In this document: positions 11,951 to 24,250 of the stretch, in pieces
Layout of the letters: each line of letters opens with the position of its first letter
How positions within the stretch are numbered: position 1 is the stretch's first letter
Assembly (NCBI RefSeq): GCF_932276165.1
Contig: NC_064005.1
Span: 5,022,001-5,086,000 of the forward strand
Direction: 5' to 3'
DNA from: Plutella xylostella
Lineage: Eukaryota > Arthropoda > Insecta > Lepidoptera > Plutellidae
Length of the DNA: 64,000 bases
Position numbers and translations under genes: made by a program
The notes under the pieces: generated by a model
Told to the model about the DNA's origin: nothing
The model's database searches: none
Seen by the model: the letters and a program-made list of their open reading frames with translations, nothing else

Positions 11951-12409
11951 AATAAAGCAACTAAGTACTTACTTAAACTTAATTTCTTTGTTACAGTTTA
12001 TTTGAGTCTGTTGATTTGTGGGTTCGATCCAAAAAAAATTATAAGTCTTTAGAGGGTAAAAGTTAACTCACGGAACACGCATCGTCATTGTCTTCCAGTT
12101 AGGATAACTGCATGTCGTACAGAACGTCCCGAGATCGATTCCTAAAGCCATACTATTTACGAGAGGTTTTGTCTCGGGTCTTGACTAGACTCAAACTATT
12201 GGCGAGACCTGCCGAATATGTAGAGATTGTACAGCCCCTCTCTTTTATTCCCTATCTCGCGCAGTTTTGTCGAGAGCATGGAGCGTGCTTTAGTGGGTCT
12301 CGGCTATTGTTTGTATGAAATATGAAAATAAAATATATTTATTTAACCAAAAAATTAACACAGGTTATCTTAATAAATGATTTGGATATAAAAAGAAACA
12401 TACACATAC

Positions 12410-12657
12410 ACTCACGCCTTGTACTAATGTACTCCCTTGCGGGCTAGGCAGAGGTGCATTGCTGCACCCACTTTTCGCCAGAGCGTTATGTTAGTCCCAA
12501 TGTAATAGGGGGCGGGCCTATTGCCATATTACGCGCACATCCAAGACCCGAGAACAAATATCTGTGTATAAACAAATATCTGCCCCAGCCGGGAATCGAA
12601 CCCGGGACCATAGGCTCAGTAGTCAGGGTCACTAACCACTACGCCATTCGGTCGTCA
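12410..12657 (-). repeat. SINE-B copy
   Basis: tRNA-derived SINE on the - strand. Reading down from 12,657 it begins GACGACCGAATGGCGTAGTG (A-box region), with box B as GGTTCGATTCCC, then GCTGGGGCAGATATTTGTT and a body ending near 12,410. The same head occurs at 62,735-62,977. These box B hits are SINE heads, not tRNA genes: the 3' half does not close an acceptor stem. Confidence 0.8.
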
Positions 12658-12818
12658 GGTCGTCTGGATATAAAACAGTTTTAAATTATTTGGACCAGAT
12701 TAAAAACTATGGTAGCTGGGGTTCTCACACTAGGCTTAGACTGTGCCGTGGGTAACCAGTAGGCAGAATATAACATTTGAGAACAGCTAGGTGGCTTGTT
12801 GTTGTTGTTGTATAGAAG

Positions 12819-12855
12819 GTCCGTTCAAAATAGTAGGTACCTATTTTGAACGGAC
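12819..12855. repeat. Perfect short palindrome
   Basis: Fifteen-base arms GTCCGTTCAAAATAG and their exact reverse complement flank a 7-base spacer. Could be the remnant of a small hairpin element. No function seen. Confidence 0.8.
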
Positions 12856-12899
12856 TTATCAGAATCTAAAGATCTTTGGTCTAGGGTAGTCTTGATACA

Positions 12900-13005
12900 G
12901 CAATGGCCTTAGATGGCGGGAAGCTATAGATGGCTTCCAGTGGTGAGCTTTGGGAGAGGCTTACGTCCCGCAGTGAACTGTTATAGTCTGATGATGATTA
13001 TGTTG
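12900..13005 (+). mobile_element. RTE-type LINE 3' fragment
   Basis: TTTGGGAGAGGCTTACGTCC and CAGTGAACTG...TGATGATGAT correspond to the last bases and GAT-repeat tail of the RTE copies at 53.2 and 56.4 kb. Degenerate, no coding capacity. Confidence 0.6.
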
Positions 13006-13395
13006 AATGGCCTTAACGTTTACTAGCATGATTTAGCAGTCTCAGTTTCAGTAGCTGATTCTTCCATCATGGATGGTCATAGTTTTACTACAGGATGTCT
13101 TATTTGAATAGTCGTAGCCTAACTAGGTAGGTAGTAGAGGTACACAAAAAATATATCAACACCAATTTATTAAACGTATTTTTTTTTATATGTTTCTTGG
13201 TTCTGAAATTTACACTAGGTATAGGTATATCTCCGATTTAAGCGATGCGAGTTCAGGCTCTCTGAAAATACACCAATCAACCTAAATGCAAATAAGTATC
13301 TTTTACAGTTGGTTGATTCACGGCGTTATATACTTCTTTCTTCTGTTTCTTCTTCATCTTCTTTTCTTGATCTTCTTTTGTTAGTTGATGTCGCA

Positions 13396-13490
13396 GGGTT
13401 CGGGTGAACGCCGGAGCAGTGTCGCTAGCGGCTGTTGGATGTCAACAACAACCAGCTAACCACACTGCCAACGCGGTCAACCCGTTCACA
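13396..13490 (-). ncRNA. mir-34: microRNA miR-34 precursor
   Basis: On the - strand the 5' arm holds the mature sequence from 13,470 down to 13,448, starting TGGCAGTGTGGTTAGCTGGT, identical over its first 20 bases to insect miR-34-5p (seed GGCAGTG). The 3' arm star CAGCCGCTAGCGACACTG (13,434 to 13,413) pairs with it around a loop of about 13 bases, and lower-stem bases GTGAAC/GTTCAC extend the hairpin. miR-34 acts in Argonaute complexes on mRNA 3' UTRs; in flies it is linked to ageing, neural maintenance and hormone timing. It is the last of three clustered miRNAs on this strand. Hairpin limits are estimated by eye. Confidence 0.95.
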
Positions 13491-14640
13491 TTCTTCCATG
13501 TTTCCAGAATCTTCGGTTTTCTTCTTAATTTTTTTACATAAATAGGCAGTAAGTACATATAACTAGCATGTAAGGAAAATTTTAGAATTTAAAAACAGGA
13601 GAAATTTGGTACTTGAAGCTTACCTACTATTTATCGAGTATATTTGATTAGATTCCAATAAACTCGTCAGTCAAACACTTCCAAGGTATAAATAACTAAG
13701 TAGATACTTGCCTACATGTGGGATGTGGGTAAGTTAAAGTGATTTCTACTTAAGTAAATGTGGCATTTCCTTTGATAAAATAACTGGTTTTTATGTTGCT
13801 TTCGAATCGCCAATGGGCGCCTATTGGATTGATATTAGATTACTTATGCAGATGGTAACTATTGGTACCGAAGTTATTTATCGCTAGTTTTGTAGTGAAA
13901 ACTTGTTGCTAATTGGGTAAGTAGTGAACCAAAACCCATAGTTAGGATGTAGGCCAGTAGTACATCATATTACATATATCACGAATACCTACATGATCTT
14001 AAAGATACTTATAGACTAGAGATGCAACGATGAAGATTGAGGTTTCGCTTCTCATTCCGATGCCCCGCCGCGCCGGTAACCTGAAAGAAATAACAGGTTT
14101 ATTTTTTTTGACGGCCTAAACAACATTAATTAGGAGTATGTTCCTGAATACGAGTAACTGGGGAAACTGCGCAAGCGCAACGCAACAGTTGGTAGGTAGA
14201 TATCCTATCTATTGAAATGGAAATTTTAGTTTAATTTTCGTAAAATCTCTTTCTCCTTGGTTTTCTCTTATTGAAAGCTACAAACTGTAGATGAGAGTGC
14301 TCACACCGAATCCGGGACATATGACTGTAGTTTGACTTGTTTCTAAAATCAATGAAAACGATACCGCCGTTTAAGTTTTTATTTTGGACTTTCCCATACT
14401 GATCCATCTCTAAATAGGCTGTCGTAGGTTATTTAACTTATTTATCGATCTAGATAGTATAGACCATAGTCTACATCTCTAGTGTTTGTCACTGACACTT
14501 GAGCCTTACCTACGTAGGTACTTATCTAGTTGTTTCACACATTTCACACTAGGTACATGTACCTATACATATACAGTATATTCCTCTAGGAGCACCCTTA
14601 TGCTTAGCCTAAACACGTGGTATTATTTCCGCCATTGGCT
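13491..14640 (-). other. Intergenic/host intron, nothing recognised
   Basis: AT-rich with no convincing ORF or repeat. It lies between miR-34 and miR-277 and would be within the miRNA primary transcript. A pyrimidine-rich TTCTTC run at 13,335-13,378 lies just downstream of miR-34 (purine-rich on the - strand). Confidence 0.4.
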
Positions 14641-14654
14641 AAACTATTGATTTG

Positions 14655-14765
14655 ACTTGTATTCTGGGTGCCCGCGATACAGTTTTACTAGTGCGGGGCC
14701 CGCTGTTAAAATGTAAATTGTGATATGTTTTTGTTCAATAAATATTTTTGAATTTTGAATTTGAC
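14655..14765 (+). repeat. Possible LINE 3' tail
   Basis: GTGCGGGGCCCGCTG... through TTCAATAAATATTTTTGAAT has the same layout (unique end, AATAAA, short repeated tail) as the LINE tail at 1217-1358. Family not identified. Confidence 0.35.
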
Positions 14766-15903
14766 TGCGAATGGAACAATAACAGGATAAAGAGCATTCA
14801 TGTTTTTTTTTTTGCTTGGTAAGTATTAGGTAGGTATATTTAGGTACCAATACCAATGTTAATAAGGTTATGTTTTTATAGGTCTATTTCATGATCGATG
14901 TGCCAGTTAACATTCATGTAATCTATGTACCTCTTTCTACCTTTATCATCTCCAATCCTCTATCTACCTTTATTTCAGAATATCTTGATACCCTACAACT
15001 GAACAATGTTCAGGAGATTTTTCAGATACTTATGACATGTAGACGCTTTAATTATATATTACCTATATATCAGTATCATTAACTTTATCTATCCTTTTAT
15101 TTATTTTCAGGGGCATGTTACTTGCAGTATCATCCTTTACTGAACAAGAATCCACCTAGATGAACCCCTCGCAGATCCGCAGAGGAGGCTTCTTCACCGT
15201 CAACCGACATCTCTTTAAATCTGTACGCTAGTCCCATACCTCCTGTCTGTTCCTCTTCTTATATACTTGTAGTCGCAGCAGTGCTGTGAGCTACTGTATC
15301 ATCCTATGCAGTGGCCGGAGCTAGCCAGGGCGGGGTCGACTACACTCAGTCGACTGCGGTTTCTATTGTCTTTAATTATATAAAAGTAAAGTCTCCTTTC
15401 AGTTGAATGGCCTATCACGAGGAATGGCCCAATGAGCAGCTTGGTAGTTCTGAATCTGGCAGTGAATGTACTCTTTACCTTGTTCCTTGTCAAACTAATA
15501 AACCACCTATTATTTTTTTCAAAGATCGACGAAGTTGGTTAGTTTGACACAGCACAAAAGTGTCATCGCAGGCAACTTCAGGAACTATCAAGTTGTTTGG
15601 GACAAACTAAAGGCATATAGGGCACGTGTTTATAGTCATGTCTCACATAATATACTATAAGGAATTTGTAGTTTTTATATATGCGAGTATGTGTATTGGT
15701 ATTGTTAGGATAGGTACTACCTAGCTATGTGTATAGATGATGACATGACTGTCTGCATATATACCTATATAGCAGAATTACCTTACCTACATACCAGAAG
15801 CAGTAAAGTATCTACTTCTAAGTAGGACCTTTGATTGTTTTTTTTTTTTATTTATTATTCAAAAAAAAAATCAATATTACTACTATTACTTATTCATTTT
15901 CAG

Positions 15904-15942
15904 GGGCTTGAGAGCTTCCCTCCTGCCTCTGGTGACCAATGG
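15904..15942 (+). other. Candidate 39-nt + strand exon
   Basis: TTATTCATTTTCAG precedes GGGCTTGAGAGC... and the segment ends AATGG followed by donor GTAAGG. The bordered piece is 39 nt and open in frame (GLESFPPASGDQW). Another acceptor-like TTTATTTTCAG with GC-richer sequence after it occurs at about 15,110. No gene can be built from these. They may belong to an antisense RNA across the miR-34/miR-277 interval, or be chance. Confidence 0.25.
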
Positions 15943-17310
15943 GTAAGGTTTTGCGTTTTCGTGTTGTTTGAATTCCTATCAGTTTTTAAGATATTATGGT
16001 CGATAAATACCAGCAGCGTTTATAGACAATAATGAAGAACTATATTTCGTATTATAGAATACTGTTCTTCTGAACAACTTTATATCAACGGCTTGGTACC
16101 GATTCGAATTTTAAACATTTCACAGTTTTTATGCAATGCATAATGTGAAAAAAAAACGTGGATGACCACGATTTTTTCCTTTCAGGCTTCCGATGATATC
16201 GATTATGAAGGCATTGTAACTTTGTCAAACTAAAAAAAATGCCAGTGGAAAATGAGATTTACGGAAACTCACTACGGAAAACAGCACTAAATTTACAATT
16301 TGTGCCTTCAGAATCGACATAATTTTCCTTTTTCTAAAACCCTGTATAATTTATTATTGTTTGTGGTGGTAGTATACTCGATTTAATCTGTAGTTAGTTA
16401 AACTATCTGAATCGAATGGTCCGTGTCTATCATAATTATGGAATGTGAATTATTACAATTTGACCTCCAGACTCGTATCTATTTATCATTTATAATGTCT
16501 CCAGTGATTTATGCATTTGATTATTGCCAGCTGATTCATAACAAAATATGGTTAATTATGATGATACTCAGCCAAAAGGTGTTCTTCGTCTTATCATATC
16601 GACAAGGTTCTTATTTATTTTGCCCACTGTACAGGTACATAGTCGAAGAAGTGTAAAATAAAACAACATACAACTAAAAAGGTATTTATTTCGGAAACAA
16701 ATATAATCGGTTGTAGAAAAGTACATTTTTGGATTGGAAACAGAAGAAAAAAAATCAAGTTGAACCATAAAAACACAGCTAAAGGAAGTGTCATAGATCT
16801 GGGATGCGTGGATTTAGTAGGGGGACCCTTAGCCCACGAGTGGCACAATATATCAGCTACTTACATAAAAAGCAGGGACTCCTGTAATCTAACCGTCTCC
16901 AATATCTAATCTTTCCCATTTAGGTAAGTTGATGATGATGATGATGGGTGTTGAGTTTGGTAACTAATAGAATAGGCATACTCTTCTAAGGTATAAAATT
17001 ATCGTAAAATGTATAAGTACCTACACCATTATGTTTTCAGGTTTTCAGTAGCTGGTAGCGGTAACCTGTTTGTAGAATGGTATCGATGTCGAGGTATGGA
17101 AAGATTTGATAGCTATTATATACCTTTTTCTATGTTCATGGAAATGCCTAAATGTGCGCATAGAAGAAACCCTGCTTGTTATGTATAAGGGTTTAATTAT
17201 ATCAGTGAACCCCCCGAAGGCAGTATATATATCTATTTATTTATATTTATTAATACTTGAAACAGGTATCAACTACTATTAGCATGACAATTGTCTAAGA
17301 TTATGTACCT
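15943..17310. other. Nothing recognised
   Basis: AT-rich sequence with short chance frames on both strands (up to 77 codons). No domain, splice-bounded block or clear repeat seen. Confidence 0.4.
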
Positions 17311-17357
17311 ATTGATTATGATGATATATATTCCACCCATATATCATCATAATCAAT
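17311..17357. repeat. Perfect AT-rich palindrome
   Basis: Arms ATTGATTATGATGATATAT (19 bp) are exactly inverted around a spacer of about 9 bp. Would form a strong hairpin in RNA of either strand. No miRNA seed recognised. Confidence 0.8.
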
Positions 17358-18304
17358 CATAATACACTATAACTCAGTATGTATTGTTTCACACAATGAA
17401 GAAATGGGATTACCTGTATGCCGCAACGAGTCCCCAAGTCCCCAGAGACTAAGACTATACATTTGTGTGGCTTCCCTAGGGCACATTACTTACATACAAG
17501 TCTCAGACACGAGCGAACTTGGCCCAGATGTTGGTAATCATGCGTAGGAACATACCTACCTACGTAATGTGCACGTTATGATGTCGCCTGCGATGCCTTA
17601 GTAACATCTTGCTCCATTTTAGTACCTAGGGTATTTACGCAGACTGACCTAGATCTTTATCGAATGCCTATACATGATCTATTGCATAGATATATGTATA
17701 ACTGAAAAGGATGAGTGTAATAAGTTGAAAGTTTGTCTGTATGTGTAGGACTTCTACCTTATGGACAGATTAAGAAGTTTTTAACTAAGGCTAAAGCGTA
17801 CTAAATTACAATGCATACAGATAGACTTAGTAAAAAACAAAAAAAAAATACACCAATAACAGAACATTATTTATTGGATTAAAATTCATATTTAGGTTCC
17901 TAGTAGCTACAAAACCAATTCCTCATACGTTTTTACATAACATGATGAAGATTCTTAACAATCTTGCAATAAAGACAGTAATGCCTAGGCATTGACGTGC
18001 CGTCGTTACCAATAGAAATACAGAGTGGTTAACTGCATTCAATATTGTTATGACGTCAGTCTGTGAGTTAAGGATGTGATAAATAACTTCAATATTTTGC
18101 AAGGACTTTTCAGGTTAACTATTCAGTAGTAATAATTTCAATGGATTTGATGTGCAGGTATGGTTAGCCAATTACATATTTGTTTATCTCAGATTAGAAA
18201 TTGTAGAATGCTGAAAGTTTAAATTTTCCTATTTTATTAAGATTTTATTTATTGAAAATGACAATACACCAGTAAAGGTAATATGTACACTATTGTACAC
18301 TGGT

Positions 18305-18450
18305 ACAAAATCAAAATCAAAATCAAAATTATTTATTTGTGAAACATAGGTACAACATGATGGTAGGGTTTTAAAATTAGCGCTATGTTCTGTCCTAGTT
18401 GGACGTACAAATTAAGTGTAGGTATACTATAATTATAACATGCAATGTAC
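18305..18450 (-). mobile_element. LINE 3' end (CR1/jockey-type tail)
   Basis: On + the block starts AAAATCAAAATCAAAATCAA then TTATTTATTTGTGAAACAT. On the - strand this is a 3' UTR ending in repeated TTTTGA, typical of lepidopteran CR1/jockey-like LINEs. No reverse transcriptase remains. Confidence 0.5.
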
Positions 18451-18597
18451 TGGTAGGTACCTAGGATTTTACAACTTTAGGATTCAGTATTGAATCTACC
18501 ACTTAATAGCCCTATAGAACACACCGCGTAGTGCGCAAATTCGCGCGAACATCCTTTCCTAGAATCTCTATTAAAGCAATGTAGGTAGACACTTAAA

Positions 18598-18692
18598 GGT
18601 TACTCTAGCATGACAAAAAACTTTTAATACTACTAGACAGAGTGGTTAGTCCAGGAGTATTCGGAAACTACGTTTTCCGTAAGCTTAAATGA
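18598..18692. mobile_element. Small MITE, family M1
   Basis: Ends GGTTACTCTAGCATGAC and GTAAGCTTAAATGACC are inverted, with ACAAAAAACT and ACGTTTTCCG inside. The same layout occurs at 20,886-20,990, so this is a repeated family of about 100 bp. Confidence 0.55.
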
Positions 18693-19131
18693 CCCTCCTG
18701 CACTCATCCGATATGAGACCTTGACGCTAGTACGAGAATAGAGACAATGAGTAAAACGCAGCCGGCAAGATATTTCCAACTGCATTTAATAATATCATAG
18801 CGAATACACTTTGACACTCCGCCTTTTCCACACCTACGGGCGAAAATAACTGAAACTTAACCTATATTTAATCTGCTCCGCTGATATCATTTTAACTGTA
18901 CGGTTAGCGGTTGGCCAACCGCCAAATTTGTGTAGGTAACTCTAACGTGCAGCCGAAATATAATTCCACGCTATTTAATACGTTTCCTGTTATTATCCAA
19001 TCAAATCAGTACGTAGTTTGAATTATCTTTTTGGATAATTTAGTGTTATTAGATGGCCGTGACCTGTTTGTTTGGAGAAGTTGGGTAGAGGTGATAATGT
19101 GGTTGGCAGCGGCAGCGCAGCCCTGTAGGGT

Positions 19132-19280
19132 TACCACCACCGAACATAAGCAATTATTAACAATCCTTAACAAGCAGCGTCGCGTGTTAAATCTGACGTA
19201 ACTTATATGAATCAGACAGATGTTTGACAGGCGAGCGACGCTGCTTATGGATTGTCAATTACTTATGTTCGGTGGTGGTA
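19132..19280. mobile_element. Long-arm hairpin MITE, family M2
   Basis: Left arm TACCACCACCGAACATAAG, then AATTATTAACAATCC and AAGCAGCGTCGC, are matched inverted on the right over about 50 bp with few changes; 149 bp. A diverged copy is at 58,372-58,455. On the - strand it lies downstream of miR-277 within the putative host transcript. Confidence 0.8.
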
Positions 19281-19766
19281 TGCTAGGCTGGTCTGCGGCG
19301 GCGGCGGCGGCGGTCCAATGAGGATAATTACCGCTGAAGGCTGCCGGAGGGAACTGCGACCAACAATGGCTTCCTCGCCGCTCTCGTGTCTTTGTTCGCT
19401 ACTAGAAACTATTCCATTCAGCCATTCCTAGACGAGGGAGTCTATTGAGCTATTTATGAACTAAGTCTATCTCTCTATTAGGTACGTATATATCTTCTTT
19501 CTTATTATCTCTTTTTTCTTATTATCTCTCTATTATCCGAAGTGAGATGTCTTTTGTAGACGTACAAATACTAGATAATTTGCATATGTAAATATTGATA
19601 ATTTATAGGTTTAAAATAAAACTAAAGAAATAAGTTTAAAAGGCTGTAATGAAAGTGACCACAAAAATAAGACACGAGAAATAAAAAGCATCAAAATAAA
19701 GTAAGTACTTAACAGTATAAACAAAAGAGTAATAAATTAAACAAAATGTTGAATCTTATGCATATA

Positions 19767-19937
19767 CAGGGTGAGTTGTATGAATACTCCCTGTATGGAT
19801 ACTTCCAAAACATAGATGTTTCTTAACTATAACTATAAAGTTTTAAACGAAGTAACGTTAGTTTTTAGAAATAAATAATACACGGTTCTAATGGAAATTA
19901 GCTACATTTACATCAATATTCAGTATAACTCACCCTA
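19767..19937. mobile_element. MITE with CAGGGTGAGTT ends
   Basis: TACAGGGTGAGTTGTATGAA at the left and TTCAGTATAACTCACCCTA at the right are inverted termini; about 170 bp, AT-rich interior. The TA before CAGGG suggests Tc1/mariner-type TA insertion. Confidence 0.65.
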
Positions 19938-20215
19938 TTATAAAAAATACATGTGAAAACATAGGTAATCATAATAAAATACAAATAAATTTGTAAAACC
20001 CAATGCATAACAATATCTAAACATATAAGTAGTTAATAAATCAGTTAAAAAGCTGTCTACTTAAACATAACATACTAAACATTACAATAAACAAAATAAA
20101 ATGTGTAGGCATGGAAAAAATAAGTCGAAAATCGTCAAGGCGGCACTTTAACTTGGGTTTATCAGTTCTGGGGTGGTTCAAGGTGGTTCCGTGGTGGCAG
20201 CACTGTCGCAACTCG

Positions 20216-20318
20216 CCCCGGGGTGTCGTACCAGATAGTGCATTTACAGTGTCAACTTTGCAATAACGCAAACTTGTAGCGTGCTTTGCAAACGCACTCC
20301 TGGCACGAACTCCGAGGC
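20216..20318 (-). ncRNA. mir-277: microRNA miR-277 precursor
   Basis: Mature miR-277-3p runs from 20,246 down to 20,224, beginning TAAATGCACTATCTGGTACG (seed AAATGCA), which matches fly miR-277 from memory across its length. The 5' arm star CGTGCCAGGAGTGCG... (20,307 to 20,287) pairs with it across a loop of about 40 bases. In flies miR-277 represses branched-chain amino-acid catabolism genes and affects lifespan and lipid metabolism. Second of three clustered miRNAs, 6.8 kb upstream of miR-34 on the same strand. An unrelated 121-codon frame (20,041-20,406) overlaps and is a shadow. Confidence 0.96.
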
Positions 20319-20885
20319 GAACAAACGCCGATATCGATATATCGATGAAGTGCACGATGCTCGCAGCACTAAGTCTTTGGCACGTCACTAGTCCCGCGCG
20401 ATTCACACTTTTTAGAGTCTCTATTTTGTTTAACCTAGCACTTTATTTATCCAGCCACCTTCACGGGTTAGTTCCAGTTAGTTCTGTATTTACATTAATT
20501 GCATGTGGTGATGAATGTTGAGTAACATTATGAGTTTAGCGGCCGCAAGTGATTAGCAAACGTGCAGCATAAGGGAGGTGATAGGACGATGATTGTCACG
20601 TATTGTGAGCATTTGCATACCTCGAGGGAAACTATGCATCGAATACTAAGTCCGAGACGGAATGGAAACTCATAGATATTCCGAGTAGTCCGCGTTATCT
20701 GATTGACATCACATCACCTATGCATGTCGGTGCAAGGTCGGAGTTAGATAAACACATGGACGTAATAATTACCACACTGATGCAACGTGCAGGGGAATTA
20801 GAAGTAGGAAAATGGTTTTCCACCTGTTGCCGACATAGAACGTGTTTGTTAGTCGTGAGTCGTGCAGAGCAGGCCGAGAGCGTCT

Positions 20886-20990
20886 TTAGGGTTATACTAG
20901 CTTAACAAAAAACAAACGATATCGTCGATAAAGTCGTGGTTAGCTAGGCATCGCTACGAAACTTAGTTTTTCGTAAGCTAGAGTGACTAG
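20886..20990. mobile_element. Small MITE, family M1
   Basis: Left GTTATACTAGCTTAACAAAA and right TTTTTCGTAAGCTAGAGTGAC are inverted ends; second copy of the family at 18,598-18,692. Confidence 0.55.
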
Positions 20991-22950
20991 TCAAATTCCA
21001 TACGTACTCTGTGAGGGGTTATGCAATAAATGTAAAAGTGAATGAATTAGCACCGAATCTTCTCACACAAGTGAAAGTATGAACAGAAAGTGGCGCGTTT
21101 TTGTGCAAATGTGGTGATGTGATGATATGAAAGCCAATTTACAGCAATGCTTTCTTACAAATACTTAGGTGAACAATCTCTCGGTATTGTTGTGGATCGT
21201 TAAGTACAAGTTGGAGATATTTTAATGTTCCTTCTAGCTAGTCTTTGTGAAAAATATACTAACGTTAATCTTAGAAGTTAAAGAGTATGTCTTAGGTAGA
21301 TTACAATATTTCATTTGAATTTTAATGGCTAAGTATTTATCATCATCATATCGGCACGTGCAATATTGACAGATATGTAAAGTGCTTCTATTTATGTGCA
21401 TGTGCGAATACCGAATGAATAGCTTTAATAATGTCCAGAGAAATATTGTGCGGCATACACGGGTACTGAATACAAAGTAATTCAGTGCAGCCGAGAGAAA
21501 ATGCAACACTAAAATAAATTTAATTTGTATGCACAATAAAGTGCATAATCAGTTGCAATGAAATGACTGTCGTGCCTATTAAAATGTAGAATTAATTTAT
21601 GACGGAGCAAATGTACTCGCGGTAATTCTAGCTAAGCATTTAGTGGCTATTTTAGCGTGGCATTAGAGGTTATTTTAGTTGGGAGTTAGAGGTGGTTTCA
21701 GCTTGGCATTAGACACAAACAAAGGTGAACGTAAGTGGGTCATACTGGTGGCCTTGCGCGCTGGCTTCGGTACTAAAACTGATCTAGTGTGGCTAGCCCT
21801 AGCGCTGCGGCGCTCGAGGCTCGGCCCGCGCAGCGCTCGATGCAGCTGTCACGTGTATGCGCTGAGCGCATCGCATCGACACTTCGTAACCTTACTCAAG
21901 GTAAAAATATGTATTTTTATGCACTTAAAATAGTTTAACGCATGTAAGCATATATCGGCTGGATTTTACAAAGCTTACAATATTAAATTTATATCTACTC
22001 TGCACAGATTTATATCGATTAAATCAACTATTAAACAGTCGTTTATCACTTAGTGCAATAAATGTTTCATAGTACCTAATTTAATTACAGTTTAAATTGA
22101 AATAAAATTATCGAGTAAATCTTTAAGCAACTTTGTCTACTATTAAAAGTTGATCTTATAAGTTTAACTGAAACCTAAGAGTCTTCGTAAGAAATATTGG
22201 TCTATAAAGTATAAACATAATAGATAGGCAACCTTTGCGCAAGGTTTTGCTCGCGCTTCTGTCATCGATAAGAAAAACAAACAGATAAGCCTATTTTCTT
22301 ACAGTGGAAGGAAGGAGACCAAGCGACAATGAAAAGGAAACTAGGAACGACTAGATTCTTATATTTGTCCTTTATAGATATCCTAAAATTTTCAAGCTCT
22401 TACTAGATCAGTCAGTACCCAGCAAAGCAGTGAATACTGGTACCAGTGTTCAGTGTGCATAATGTACAAGGACTATTAAATGCAGAGATACAAGCGGTAA
22501 CGAGTCCCGCCCACCGCTGCAACCAAACTTGACGTCATGCACCCGTGTTGCACAAAGGGATAAATTATCAACAACATTTTGAAACTAATATGAAAAACTC
22601 CCCTAAGATTCATAGCCCATGCAGCACAGTAATAAGTCAAGAAACGTATTGAAAGTGTCGGAATAATTCCGAAGCAGACATTTAGAAACTAGGTCAAATA
22701 GGTTAGCTATTTGCTTGCTAGATTAGCTGCATTGTGCAATTGCGGCGGCACGGGGCACTTGATAACCAGACTCAGTTAATTGTCATCGTAACGCATGCAC
22801 CACTATTAATACGTCCTCGAGGCTGCGGCTCACTCACTACACACGAACACGATTCGTTAGCATTTACTCTTCATCATGCGGAAAAGATTGCGTCACGACG
22901 ATTATTATGAAGTATTCAGCTAATAATGCACTCGAGCAATTTGAAAAGTG
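20991..22950. other. No gene recognised
   Basis: Mostly AT-rich. A short GC-rich patch at 21,775-21,880 contains the E-box CACGTG near 21,851 and several GCGC clusters, possibly regulatory. Nothing else supported. Confidence 0.35.
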
Positions 22951-22959
22951 CACGAAGGA

Positions 22960-24250
22960 AGCGCCGGCCGCCTCGCTTCACCGCGCACTTTCCCTGCGCG
23001 CACGCATCACCAATTACACATTAACAACAATACAATTAATATTGAAGCCGTAGTATGAGGTGGTTGTAACGTGAGCGGCTCGTGACGTGGCGGGGACCAG
23101 AGCTTGGGATTTCTAAAACGAAAGCACCTGTCAGCCGCTTGCGACACCGCGAGATGTAATCTGCGCCGGCGCAGCGAGCCACCGGCGGCGGGGTCGCTAG
23201 TGACCGGACTAGCAGATACGACCACGTACAGTTAGCCACCGAATATTCACTACATTCTATCAACTTTCAGATAAATAACACTGCTGAATGCACTTTTACT
23301 TCACTAACATAGGTAACAATATTCGGCGCAAACTATACACTCGCGTATCTTACATATTTGGATATCATAAAGATCAGTTGAAGAGGGTTAAAAATGAAAG
23401 TTCCAAGCGGTTGAACGAGTGGAGTTAGAAAGTGATACATGTAGGTCGCACATGTGACGTGCTCGGGAAGGCAAGCGCATGCGGCGGGCACAGGGCACAG
23501 GGTTGGGTCCGGGGACCAGCAACAACTAATTATCTAGTTTAAAATAATCCCACAGTGGGCGGGTGGCACTAATCCGTAACGTTCTAGAAGCGGCACTGTC
23601 ACGACACTTCACTCCGCACGTGCGGCTCGCGCGCCCGCGGCCGCGCCACTGCGTCGCGTTCCACTTTTCCTTCCGGCGGAGTGCGCGCGAGTGGTCGCCG
23701 CGAGTTGGCAGCGGCGCGCCTTGCATAACCGCTCGTTTCGCAAAGAAGCCGAGGTGCATGCAGGCCCGGCTCGAAATACGCGTCCGCCCTGCCAACGGGG
23801 CCGCTGACGCAACGCGCGGCGCTGCCTGCAGCCGCACCGCCTCCCTCCACCTTTCTTCTGATTTCACGTATGTCACTTTCGCCGAGGCGCGTGCGAACTC
23901 ACTTTCGTAAGTTGATGGGCTGTTAAACTTTACGCGTGCACATAAATCATCGCGGCATTGTGTACATGACTGCGCGTCACACCCGCGTGTCCGCAGGTCC
24001 AGCTGGCGGGTCGCTGGGCGCACGGGCGCGTAGATAAGCGCGCCCGACCAGATGCACCGTAACTAGGCCACCGAGTCTGTGCCGTCCTTTGCACGCTTGC
24101 ATTCTAGGCATTCTCGAGGTTATATTTGAATCAATGACATTCGTATCGACAGCTAATATCAGCGCGGACGGATCGGGCGATGCGAGTAGATGTAGCTGTG
24201 GGGGAATGTACTCCGGGCGATAACGGACCAGCACCTTCACGGCCCTTGTT
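22960..24250. promoter_or_regulatory. GC island upstream of miR-277
   Basis: A CpG-rich stretch (strongest 23,580-23,870 and 23,990-24,060) in otherwise AT-rich DNA. Long overlapping frames occur on both strands, as expected from GC-rich sequence, and none shows a family. Because it lies about 3-4 kb upstream of miR-277 on its strand, an internal promoter or enhancer is possible. No TATA box or initiator stands out. Confidence 0.35.

Noticed and set aside
20041..20406. 121-codon - strand frame
   Set aside because: It overlaps the miR-277 hairpin and has no family signature; the conserved element is the RNA.
23526..24023. 165-codon - strand frame and several overlapping frames
   Set aside because: Frames are long on both strands and all phases because of GC-rich composition; no domain or splice logic.
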